Of a stretch of 59,521 bases of DNA, positions 1 to 7,216 are shown in pieces (position 1 is the first letter of the stretch; each line of letters starts with the position of its first letter). Under the pieces are notes generated by a model. The model made no database searches and was not told the origin of the DNA. It saw nothing but the letters and a program-made list of their open reading frames with translations. This stretch comes from Oscillospiraceae bacterium (lineage in GTDB: Bacteria; Bacillota; Clostridia; Oscillospirales; Oscillospiraceae). Position numbers and translations under genes: made by a program. The DNA lies in the NCBI GenBank assembly GCA_022792555.1, contig JAAWBF010000015.1, positions 1 to 59,521 of the forward strand, written 5' to 3'.

Positions 1-54
1 AGGCCAACCGGCGTTACGCTGGAACGCTGAACAGAAAAAGAGAAAAAACGCCAA

Positions 55-92
55 GCAAAAAACCGGACCTCCGCTCATAGGGGGGTCCGGTT
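55..92 (-). terminator. Rho-independent terminator of the tetR-like gene
   Basis: A 9-bp perfect stem (61-69 pairs with 84-92) is followed, on the minus strand, by a run of six T. It lies about 30 nt after the stop of the TetR-type gene and is oriented to end that transcript. Bases 1-54 hold nothing I recognise. Confidence 0.8.
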
Positions 93-121
93 CTATTTGC
101 CTCCAAAATACAGCGCTTGGG

Positions 122-775
122 CTATCTGCGCAGCAAGGCGCGGATATAAGTCATCTGCCGCTCCACCAGGGTGCTGTTGTCCAGCTCGCCCCCAAGCTGC
201 ATCTTCTGATGCAGCAGTTCCTTTAAACAGTAGAGCATAATATCGTTGAAGATAGGGGCTTGCTCCTCGGTGAGACAGCCCTCCGTAATCAGAGGGCGCA
301 GAAGAGACATGTTTCGATCCTGGAGGGCGCCCTGAAAGAGCATATTTAATGCACTGGCATCCATCTCCCCCAGCTCTTCAGGAAAGACCTGGTAATAGTT
401 GTGGATAATCTCGCTCATCTCACCGCTGTATTTACCATAAAAGAGGTTGTAAAATGCGTGGGGGTGTTGGAACGCGGAGACACAGAAAAACTCCCAGTTG
501 GAGAGAAACCGCCCAAAGCTGTCCTCCAGCCCGGCAACATGGGCGGCCAGGTTCTGGTTATACACCTGAAAGTATTTCATAGAGGCATACATGGTCAGGT
601 GCTCCAGATCCTTAAAATAGTTGTACAGGGTGGCACTGTTGTACCCTGCCCGTTGGGACACTCTGCGGAGTGTCAACCCCTCCATTCCCTCTGCATCCAT
701 GATCTCATGAGCCGCGTTGACAAAGCAGGCAAAAATCTGATTGCGCTGCTCGGCCTTGTAAGGTGGTCTCGCCAT
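122..775 (-). CDS. TetR/AcrR-family transcriptional regulator
   Basis: This is a predicted one-component repressor of about 217 residues. The N-terminus carries a TetR-type helix-turn-helix: a helix around 'AAHEIMDAEGMEGLTLRRV' followed by 'AGYNSATLYNYFKDLEHL', where Y-N-Y-F is the usual end of the recognition helix. The C-terminal two thirds are helical and variable, as in family ligand-binding domains. I chose the ATG at 775 because AAAGGAG lies 9 nt upstream; a longer reading to 805 has no better site. It is transcribed away from the trxB-grd cluster across a gap of about 1 kb. Whether it controls that cluster is unknown; TetR proteins often act on divergent neighbours. The ligand cannot be inferred. 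Confidence 0.85.
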   Translation of the reverse strand: MARPPYKAEQRNQIFACFVNAAHEIMDAEGMEGLTLRRVSQRAGYNSATLYNYFKDLEHLTMYASMKYFQVYNQNLAAHVAGLEDSFGRFLSNWEFFCVSAFQHPHAFYNLFYGKYSGEMSEIIHNYYQVFPEELGEMDASALNMLFQGALQDRNMSLLRPLITEGCLTEEQAPIFNDIMLYCLKELLHQKMQLGGELDNSTLVERQMTYIRALLRR

Positions 776-1030
776 GAGGCTTCGCTCCTTTCGCTCTTCC
801 ACCAAGGTCTTGTCTCAGAACCTGTCGTCATAGATGGGAGCTGACGGCTGGTGCAGGCCGACTGCTCCAGATACGGCTGTACACCGCTGTATGCCGCGGC
901 CTGTCTTCCACAGAAGGACGTGCCGCGGATATTGGGGGCGGCTTGTGGCTACAATATACACCTGGGGCGCTGCTGTGTGGCAGCGGCTCAGGAGCCTGGC
1001 TCTGGCTATCAGGGCATTCTATTCACTTTT

Positions 1031-1060
1031 ATTATAGGACATTTCATCAGGTGCAATCAA
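1031..1060 (-). promoter_or_regulatory. Putative sigma-A promoter for the tetR-like gene
   Basis: On the minus strand TTGATT (1055-1060) and TATAAT (1031-1036) are separated by 18 nt. This would give the regulator a 5' leader of about 250 nt. The leader is GC-rich and contains complementary segments, but I recognise no known RNA class in it. Confidence 0.55.
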
Positions 1061-1484
1061 GCTAAAATGTGAAGTTTTTAATCCATTTCTCCCTTTTGCC
1101 GAGACGAGAATACGAAAATAGGTCATTTTTTGACAGAGAATTTTACGATCTAGGTTACATAATCTAGATTTAAAAATTTAGGATAAAATAAAGCATTTTA
1201 ACACTTCCTGAGAGAGAGGAACGGGTCTAGTCTGCGCTAGACCACAAGTCAAGAGCATGTGTTTCAGAATGACCTCTGTGGAGACACTCAAAGGAGTATG
1301 AGACGGCCATGATTGCTTTACAGTTTCTGTATTTTTATGCAAATTTACAGATTTCATTAAATGTGTTTAAATGAAGAACATAAGACCTCCGCCGGTTGAC
1401 ACTTTCGTTAGCCCATCAGGTTAGAGCGGTTGGAGCGTGGGACAGATTGTGTCGGAATTATTTTGATTCCGCTGTGTGAAATAG
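1061..1484. other. AT-rich intergenic stretch without a recognised gene
   Basis: This part of the divergent gap between tetR and trxB is AT-rich with stops in all frames. It contains an isolated TTGACA at 1396-1401 without a convincing -10 box. It may hold operators for the divergent regulator, but no clear inverted repeat stands out. Confidence 0.4.
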
Positions 1485-1513
1485 TTGACGATTGGGCCGC
1501 TATACTCTATAAT
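1485..1513 (+). promoter_or_regulatory. Strong sigma-A promoter of the trxB-grd cluster
   Basis: TTGACG (1485-1490) and a consensus TATAAT (1508-1513) are separated by 17 nt. Transcription should begin near 1520, leaving about 340 nt of untranslated leader before trxB. Confidence 0.75.
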
Positions 1514-1519
1514 GAAGCT

Positions 1520-1860
1520 GCCCTCTATTTATAATGACACTGTTGGGATAGGACTGGCCCGCCCAGTCTGCCCGGCTTTCCCAGGCCGGAGCGTCTCAGC
1601 CGTCTTGGAGAGGCAAACTGCCCTGTTTGTGCTATCCGTGTCCGTTGGCAGCGGACACTGGTGGACAACCCGCCGCCGGTCGCAGCGTGGGCCGGTTGGA
1701 TTGCACAGGGGCGGGGTCCGGCCTGATGTGCTCAGGTCCTGCGGAAGGGTGACTTCCGCAGGTGCGGCCTTGCCGCACGGACCTATGCGCGATGGTTTAT
1801 TTCCGCAGCGTTGCTCCGATGAACCGACTACTGGCATCAATTTAGGAGGGAAACACAAGC
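1520..1860 (+). promoter_or_regulatory. Long structured 5' leader of trxB
   Basis: The leader is GC-rich and full of complementary segments. One hairpin has the stem GTGTCCG/CGGACAC around 1640-1665. A compact three-way junction lies at 1735-1783: closing stem GGTCC/GGACC, an 8-bp hairpin at 1740-1760 and a 7-bp hairpin at 1762-1778. The CCTGA/TCAGG hairpin at 1723-1737 uses part of the same GGTCC strand, so the two folds exclude one another. It does not match the glycine riboswitch or T-box consensus. It ends in a good ribosome-binding site (AGGAGG) before 1861. The function is unknown. Confidence 0.45.
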
Positions 1861-2796
1861 ATGGACAAGGTGTACGACGTAATTATTTTAGGCGCAGGTC
1901 CTGCCGGTCTGGCCGCCGGCCTGTATGCAGGCCGCAGCCGCCTGAGTACACTCATCATTGAAAAGGGCAAGGACGGCGGACAGATCGCAATTACTGACGA
2001 GATTGAGAACTACCCCGGTCAGATGGTGGAGGGGGAGAGCGGACCCAGCCTCATCGCCCGTATGACTGAGCAGGCCCAGAAGTTCGGGGCCGAGCGGGCC
2101 ACCGACACCATCACCAGTGTGGAGCTGGACGGCGAAGTCAAGGTGCTCAAAAGCGCTAAGAATGAGTACCGTGCCAAGGCGGTCATTGTGGCCACCGGTG
2201 CGTTCCCCAAGCCCATCGGCTGTGAGAACGAGGCCAAGTTTATCGGCAAAGGCGTCTCTTTCTGTGCCACCTGCGACGCCGCGTTCTTTGAGGATTTCGA
2301 GGTCTTTGTGGTGGGCGGCGGCGATTCCGCCGTGGAAGAGGCCATGTACCTGACCAAGTTTGCCCGCAAGGTGACAATTATTCACCGCCGTGACGAGCTG
2401 CGGGCCGCCAAGAGCATCCAGGAGAAGGCCTTTGCCAATCCCAAGATCGCGTTCCTGTGGGACTCCGTGGTCCAGTCGGTGGACGGCGATGAGCTGCTCA
2501 GTAAGATGGTGGTCAAGAACGTCAAGACTGGTGAGCTCACCACCATCGAGGCCGATCCGGACGACGGCCTGTTCGGCGTCTTCGGCTTTATTGGCTACAA
2601 TCCGAACTCCAAGCTCTTTGACGGCATTTTGACCCTGGAGAACGGCTATATCAAGACCGACGAAAATATGCACACCAATCTCCCCGGCGTCTTTGCCGCC
2701 GGCGATATCCGGGTCAAGAGCCTGCGCCAGGTGGTGACAGCCGCCGCAGACGGCGCCATTGCCGCTATGCAGGTCGAGAAGTTTATCAACGAGTAA
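1861..2796 (+). CDS. trxB: Thioredoxin reductase of the glycine reductase electron chain
   Basis: An FAD- and NADPH-dependent flavoprotein of 311 residues, the normal family length. The N-terminal FAD motif reads GAGPAGLAAGLYAGRS. The redox-active pair is C135-A-T-C138, and the NADPH-binding motif GGGDSAVEEA follows. The C-terminus has the second FAD motif (F-A-A-G-D-I). In amino-acid-fermenting Clostridia this protein passes electrons from NADPH to thioredoxin, which reduces selenoprotein A. It is first in the cluster with trxA, grdA, grdC and grdD downstream, the same order as in known grd operons. The start has a strong AGGAGG site. Confidence 0.95.
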   Translation: MDKVYDVIILGAGPAGLAAGLYAGRSRLSTLIIEKGKDGGQIAITDEIENYPGQMVEGESGPSLIARMTEQAQKFGAERATDTITSVELDGEVKVLKSAKNEYRAKAVIVATGAFPKPIGCENEAKFIGKGVSFCATCDAAFFEDFEVFVVGGGDSAVEEAMYLTKFARKVTIIHRRDELRAAKSIQEKAFANPKIAFLWDSVVQSVDGDELLSKMVVKNVKTGELTTIEADPDDGLFGVFGFIGYNPNSKLFDGILTLENGYIKTDENMHTNLPGVFAAGDIRVKSLRQVVTAAADGAIAAMQVEKFINE

Positions 2797-2933
2797 TTCC
2801 CGTACTCCTTTGTACACAGCCCGCCTGCGGCAGGAAAAGACTGGCTGCATTTCTAGGTGGAGATCGGGAAATTGGACATTTTATTGGTTTTTTCTATATA
2901 ACAGCAATCAACTATTGAAGGGAGTTTATGAAC

Positions 2934-3251
2934 ATGTTAGAATTAACGAAAGAGACCTTTGAGGCCGAGGTTCTAAAAGCTGAGGGCAAGGTTCTGGTGG
3001 ATTTCTACGGCGATGGCTGTGTGCCCTGTGCCGCGCTGGCTCCCCATGTCCACGCTTTGGCTGAGGAGTACGGCGACAAGATGAAGTTCTGCGCCCTGAA
3101 CACCACCAAAGCCCGCCGCCTGGCCATCGCACAGAAGGTCCTGGGCCTGCCCGTGGTCGCGATCTACGAGAATGGCGCCCAAATCGCTTCGGTTGTTAAG
3201 GAAGAGGCTACTGCCGAGTCCGTAAAGGCTATGGTGGAGGCCAACCTGTAA
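2934..3251 (+). CDS. trxA: Glycine-reductase-type thioredoxin (CVPC active site)
   Basis: A small redox carrier of about 105 residues. The active site is G-C-V-P-C rather than the classical W-C-G-P-C, and Cys29 and Cys32 (numbered from the ATG at 2934) form the dithiol. Thioredoxins encoded in grd operons also have an altered CxxC, which fits a dedicated role in reducing selenoprotein A. The cis-proline loop (G-L-P-V-V) and C-terminal helix are present. An ATG at 2928 is also possible, but GGGAG sits only 3 nt from it and 9 nt from 2934. It lies 137 nt after trxB. Confidence 0.92.
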   Translation: MLELTKETFEAEVLKAEGKVLVDFYGDGCVPCAALAPHVHALAEEYGDKMKFCALNTTKARRLAIAQKVLGLPVVAIYENGAQIASVVKEEATAESVKAMVEANL

Positions 3252-3341
3252 GGCTCTCTTTGCGCTGTTAGTACGCGGCCCCGACCGCTTACTATAAATC
3301 AGAGCCTGTAGTCACAATTGTTTATGAATACAGGTTCTCAG

Positions 3342-3379
3342 AGGCCGTGTCCCCGCACGGCTTCACGCCGGATTTTTTC
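3342..3379 (+). terminator. Terminator-like hairpin between trxA and grdA
   Basis: Two short overlapping hairpins (GCCGTG/CACGGC and CGGC/GCCG) precede a run of six T. It may attenuate read-through from trxBA into grdA, or end the trxBA message if grdA has its own promoter. It sits where grdE lies in the canonical operon. Confidence 0.45.
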
Positions 3380-3476
3380 CTCCGTCTCCTCGTAGGGCGG
3401 AGAGAGGGAACACGGCTGAGAAACAGCTTGCTCTGGCAGGCGGGCTGTCAAAATTAACAGGAAGGAGAGAAACGCC

Positions 3477-3947
3477 ATGGGATTGTTGGAAGGCAAGAAG
3501 GCAATCATTATTGGTGATCGCGACGGAATTCCCGGTCCTGCGATTGCGGACTGCGTGAAGACCGCCGGCGCCGATGTTGTGTTCAGCTCCACCGAGTGCT
3601 TTGTGTGAACCAGCGCTGGTGCAATGGATCTGGAGAATCAAAAGCGCGTGAAGGACTTCACTGACCAGTACGGCGCCGAGAATATCATTGTGATTCTTGG
3701 TGCTGGTGAGGCAGAGGCCTCTGGACTGGCTGCGGAGACTGTCACCGCTGGCGATCCTACATTTGCAGGTCCATTGACTGGAGTCTCGTTGGGACTCAGG
3801 GTTTACCATGTATGCGAGCCGGAAATCAAAGATGAGGTTGATGCCGCCGTATACGAGGAGCAGGTCAGCATGATGGAAATGGTGCTGGACGTGGACGAGA
3901 TCATCGGTGAGATGAGCTCGATCCGTGAGCAGTACTGCAAGTTCTAA
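3477..3947 (+). CDS. grdA: Glycine/sarcosine/betaine reductase protein A, selenoprotein
   Basis: GrdA carries the substrate's carboxymethyl group as a Se-carboxymethyl selenoether and passes it to protein C. The frame runs from ATG 3477 (site GGAAGGAGAG) through an in-frame TGA at 3606-3608 to TAA 3947. It encodes 156 residues, the usual GrdA length. The TGA is codon 44 in the context [14 protein letters not shown], matching the conserved selenocysteine site of the family. A conventional gene caller stops at the TGA and would report only the part after 3624. Residues before and after the TGA both fit GrdA ([27 protein letters not shown]). The cluster lacks grdE and grdB on either side of it. 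Confidence 0.96.
3606..3650 (+). promoter_or_regulatory. Selenocysteine codon with bacterial SECIS region
   Basis: Bacterial selenocysteine insertion needs a hairpin directly after the UGA. Here the UGA is followed at once by the perfect palindrome ACCAGCGCTGGT (3609-3620) and more pairing potential downstream. The exact SelB-binding loop cannot be fixed by eye. Confidence 0.65.
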
Positions 3948-3968
3948 TTGTTTGCACCTACACGTTCG

Positions 3969-4002
3969 AGGTGGCGGCATGGCTGAGATCATGTCGCCAC
4001 TT
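3969..4002 (+). terminator. Hairpin between grdA and grdC
   Basis: An imperfect inverted repeat (AGGTGGCG.CATG with CATG.CGCCACTT) is followed by a pyrimidine-rich CTTTTCCCTTT about 10 nt later. It could be a partial terminator or a 3' stabiliser that keeps grdA mRNA more abundant than grdCD. It occupies the place where grdB normally sits. Confidence 0.45.
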
Positions 4003-4105
4003 CTGCACATCTTTTCCCTTTATTGCGTTTTTCTATTTTCTATATGCTTCTTTATTGTCTTTTCTTGAAGAAAGACAAGTAACAATTTGAAAGGCGGTCA
4101 TTCAC

Positions 4106-5644
4106 ATGAACAGTGTAGTAAAGGGCACCGGGTATGTCCTGGTCCATACACCTGACATGGTCATTCATAACGGCACCACCCAGACCACCGAGCGCATTGT
4201 CAACCCGGACGGCGAGTACCTCAAGGAGCTGCCCAGCCATATCCGCAGCTATGAGGATGTGCTCGCTTACTGGCCCAATCAGACCTACATCGGCAACCAG
4301 ACCCCCGACGAGCTGGCCGCCCAGGGGGATACCTGGGTGGATAAGAAGTGCCCTGTCACCGACCGGCACGGCAAGTACGGCGAGATCATGCCCCAGGAGG
4401 AGTTTATTCTCCTGATGCAGATCTGCGACTGCTTCGATGTGGTCAAGCTGGACAAGGACTTCGTGGCTGCCCACAAGGCCGCCCTAGAGGCCCATCCCCT
4501 GATCGACGCCTCCATGATGGAGCGCCTGGTGGAGGGCGTGGAGCTGTCCGAGGTGGAGCACCTGGTCAACGAGGAGCACGCTGAGGGCCTCTATCACCAC
4601 GATAAGCTGGTGGGCTGTGTCAAGCGTGCCCACGACATCGACGTCAACCTCTCCGCCCACGTTATGCACGAGAACCTGGTCTCCAAGTCCTCCAGCGTGC
4701 TGTCCATTCTCCATGCGGTCAAGAACGCGGGGATCGACAAGGGCGAGATTGAGTACGTCATCGACTGCTGTGAGGAGGCCTGCGGCGACATGAACCAGCG
4801 GGGCGGCGGCAACTTTGCCAAGGCAGCCGCCGAGATCGCCGGGCTGATGAACGCCACCGGCTCAGATACCCGCGGCTTCTGCGCCGGTCCCGCCCACGCC
4901 ATTGTGGAGGCCGCCTCCCTGGTGGCCGCCGGGACCTACCAGACCGTTATGGTGACAGCGGGTGGCTGTACCGCCAAGCTGGGCATGAACGCCAAGGACC
5001 ACGTCAAGAAGGGTCTACCCGCCCTGGAGGACGTGCTGGGCGGCTTCGCCATTATCCTGACCAAGAACGACGGTGTGAACCCGGAGGTGGACCTGTCCAT
5101 TCTGGGCCGCCATGTGGTGGGCACCGGTAGCGCCCCCCAGGCCGTTATCGGCTCTCTGGTGGCCGATCCTCTGGCCCGCGCCGGTCTGAAGATCACCGAC
5201 ATCGACAAGTTCTCCCCTGAAATGCAGAACCCCGACATCACCAAGCCCGCCGGCGCCGGCGATGTCCCCCTGGCAAACTACAAGATGATCGCTGCCATGG
5301 CCGTCAAGAACGGCGATCTGGACAAGAAGGAGATGCCCACCTTCCTGAAGGAGCATGGCCTCACCGGCTGGGCCCCCACCCAGGGCCACATCCCCTCCGG
5401 CGTCCCCTTCATCGGCTTTGCCCGGGACGCTATGCTGGAGGGCAAGCTGAACACTGCCATGATCATCGGCAAGGGCTCCCTGTTCCTGGGCCGTATGACC
5501 AACCTGTTTGACGGGGTCAGCTTTGTCATCCGCAAGAACACCGGCAGCCAGGACGAGGGCGGGGTCAGCCAGGAGCAGGTCAAAAAGCTCATCGCCGACG
5601 CCTTCCGCCAGTTCGCCGCCGGTCTCGCCGGGGACGAGGAATAA
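4106..5644 (+). CDS. grdC: Glycine/sarcosine/betaine reductase protein C, beta subunit
   Basis: A 512-residue subunit of protein C, which turns the Se-carboxymethyl group on GrdA into acetyl phosphate. The N-terminal half (K-G-T-G-Y-V-L-V-H-T-P-D) is typical of GrdC. The middle has a FabH/thiolase-like fold with GNFAKAAAEIAGLMNATG and a C-A-G-P-A-H-A segment. Length and order match GrdC of amino-acid-fermenting Clostridia. The start follows AAAGGCGG. The stop is 14 nt before grdD, so the two subunits are co-translated. Protein C is shared by glycine, sarcosine and betaine reductases, so this gene does not reveal the substrate. Confidence 0.95.
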   Translation: MNSVVKGTGYVLVHTPDMVIHNGTTQTTERIVNPDGEYLKELPSHIRSYEDVLAYWPNQTYIGNQTPDELAAQGDTWVDKKCPVTDRHGKYGEIMPQEEFILLMQICDCFDVVKLDKDFVAAHKAALEAHPLIDASMMERLVEGVELSEVEHLVNEEHAEGLYHHDKLVGCVKRAHDIDVNLSAHVMHENLVSKSSSVLSILHAVKNAGIDKGEIEYVIDCCEEACGDMNQRGGGNFAKAAAEIAGLMNATGSDTRGFCAGPAHAIVEAASLVAAGTYQTVMVTAGGCTAKLGMNAKDHVKKGLPALEDVLGGFAIILTKNDGVNPEVDLSILGRHVVGTGSAPQAVIGSLVADPLARAGLKITDIDKFSPEMQNPDITKPAGAGDVPLANYKMIAAMAVKNGDLDKKEMPTFLKEHGLTGWAPTQGHIPSGVPFIGFARDAMLEGKLNTAMIIGKGSLFLGRMTNLFDGVSFVIRKNTGSQDEGGVSQEQVKKLIADAFRQFAAGLAGDEE

Positions 5645-5658
5645 GGGGGGAGGACGCA

Positions 5659-6819
5659 ATGGCTGACAAGACCAAAAAGCTCATCGCCGATACCTTCCTG
5701 GCCATTGCCGACGGCCTGGAGACCGGCACCTTTGGGGCCAAGCCCAAAATTGCCATCACCGCCATGGGCAGTGAGCACGGCGAAGAGACCGTCATGGAGG
5801 GGGCCGTCAAGGCCGCCCGTGCCGGCGCCGATGTGTACTTCATCGGGACCATCACCCACCCGGAGGTGACGACCGTCGCCGTAGAGGACGAGGACGCCGC
5901 CCACAAGAAGATGGAGGAGCTGCTGGAGACCGGCGCTGTGGACGGCGCTGTCACTATGCACTACCCCTTCCCCATCGGCGTGTCCACCGTGGGCCGGGCC
6001 ATCACCCCCGGCAAGGGCCATGAGATGTTCCTGGCCAACACCACCGGCACCTCCTCCACCGACCGGATCGAGGGAATGATCAAGAACACCATTTACGGCA
6101 TCATCGCCGCCAAGGCCTGCGGGGTGGAAAACCCCACTGTGGGCATCCTGAACGTGGACGGCGCCCGCCAGACCGAGGGCGCCCTGAAGACCCTCAAGGA
6201 GAACGGCTACCCCATCACCTTCGCCTCCTCCGCCCGTGCGGACGGCGGCTGTGTCATGCGGGGCAACGACGTGCTCACCGGCTCCGCCGACGTGATGGTC
6301 ATGGACTCCCTCACCGGCAACATTTTATCCAAAATGCTCTCCTCCGCCTGCACCGGCGGCAGCTATGAGGCCGTGGGCTACGGCTATGGTCCCGGTATCG
6401 GCAAGGGGTATAACCGGCTGGTCATGATCATCTCCCGTGCCTCCGGCGCACCGGTTATTGCCGGCGCTATCAGCTACGCCGCCCAGCTCGTCCGGGGTAA
6501 GGTCTTCCAGGTGGCCGCCGAGGAGTTCGCCGCCGCCGAGAAGGCCGGACTGGAAAAGCTCCTGGCCGACCGCCGGGCCGTGGCCAGCAAGTCTGCCGCC
6601 CCTGCCGAGGAGGTCACCGCGCCTCCCAAGGAGATTGTCACCGCCCAGATCCCCGGTATCGAGGTCATGGACCTGGAGGACGCCGTCAAGGCCCTCTGGA
6701 AGGAGAAGATCTACGCCGAGGACGGCATGGGCTGTACCGGCCCCATCGTCCGGGTGTCCGAGGCCAACAAGCCCAAGGCCCTGGAAATCCTGATCAAGGC
6801 CGGGTACGTCACCCCCTAA
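5659..6819 (+). CDS. grdD: Glycine/sarcosine/betaine reductase protein C, alpha subunit
   Basis: A 386-residue PlsX-like subunit that completes acetyl phosphate formation. The key motif GMGCTGP lies near the C-terminus with its cysteine at residue 359, the position reported as the acetyl-accepting thiol of GrdD in Eubacterium acidaminophilum. A hydrophilic Ala/Pro-rich linker (about residues 300-330) joins the main domain to this C-terminal segment. The first residues (TKKLIADTFLAIADGLE) resemble the C-terminus of GrdC, a family feature. It ends the grd cluster; the next gene has its own promoter. Confidence 0.95.
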   Translation: MADKTKKLIADTFLAIADGLETGTFGAKPKIAITAMGSEHGEETVMEGAVKAARAGADVYFIGTITHPEVTTVAVEDEDAAHKKMEELLETGAVDGAVTMHYPFPIGVSTVGRAITPGKGHEMFLANTTGTSSTDRIEGMIKNTIYGIIAAKACGVENPTVGILNVDGARQTEGALKTLKENGYPITFASSARADGGCVMRGNDVLTGSADVMVMDSLTGNILSKMLSSACTGGSYEAVGYGYGPGIGKGYNRLVMIISRASGAPVIAGAISYAAQLVRGKVFQVAAEEFAAAEKAGLEKLLADRRAVASKSAAPAEEVTAPPKEIVTAQIPGIEVMDLEDAVKALWKEKIYAEDGMGCTGPIVRVSEANKPKALEILIKAGYVTP

Positions 6820-6836
6820 CCGAAGATATAGCCAGT

Positions 6837-6909
6837 ACAGCTGAAAAGCGGCCCTGTTTCCCCGCGCCTTGCGGGCAGGAAACAAAGAATTGCTTCACAC
6901 CGTTTCAAC
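6837..6909. repeat. Dispersed palindromic repeat, family 1, copy 1
   Basis: About 70 bp with a core hairpin (GTTTCCCCGC...GCGGG.AGGAAAC) and outer pairing between CTGAAAAGCG and CGTTTCAAC. A second, more symmetrical copy lies at 49135-49234. It follows grdD and may also act as a 3' mRNA end. Bases 6910-7013 add a short AT-rich region without a gene. Confidence 0.7.
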
Positions 6910-7013
6910 CATGCCGGCTATAATACAAACGCTCCCTCTGATAGAAATCGGAGGGAGCGTCAATTTTTAGGTGGAGAATAAGCAAAAAATTCGTGATTAT
7001 CTACAATTCATTC

Positions 7014-7041
7014 TTGACAGCTGGAAAAGAAGAGTTATAAT
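7014..7041 (+). promoter_or_regulatory. Consensus sigma-A promoter of the BMP transporter operon
   Basis: TTGACA (7014-7019) and TATAAT (7036-7041) with a 16-nt spacer, both perfect hexamers. Transcription should start near 7048. Confidence 0.85.
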
Positions 7042-7047
7042 GAATAT

Positions 7048-7216
7048 ATGACTTGAAGACTTTAAAATGATAAAGTCTTCCAGCTTTGTCTACCCAATGG
7101 GAGACAAAATCTCCGGTCCGCTGGCCGGCGTCGATGGGAACATCCCCACCGGACGAAAACTGGGTGTCTGCGTTCATGGAATCGGAACGCAGACGCTAAT
7201 AACAGGAGGATGGAAC
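7048..7216 (+). promoter_or_regulatory. Structured leader of the BMP transporter operon
   Basis: About 170 nt lie between the promoter and the lipoprotein start. Successive hairpins are visible: GACTTTA/TAAAGTC (7057-7076), TTTGTCT/AGACAAA (7083-7107), CCGGT/ACCGG enclosing a GATGGGAACATC element (7111-7154), and GTCTGCGTTC/GAACGCAGAC (7167-7195). I do not recognise a purine or other known riboswitch consensus. The last hairpin could screen the AGGAGG site at 7204-7209. Confidence 0.45.

Noticed and set aside
1520-1860. Glycine riboswitch or T-box in the trxB-grd leader
   Set aside because: I looked for the glycine aptamer core and for AGGGTGGNACCGCG. The segment AGGGTGACTTCCGC is superficially T-box-like, but it is part of a perfect hairpin and has an extra base.
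1485-1961. Open frame of 158 codons upstream of and overlapping trxB
   Set aside because: It overlaps the promoter and the trxB start, has no ribosome-binding site and no protein-like pattern.
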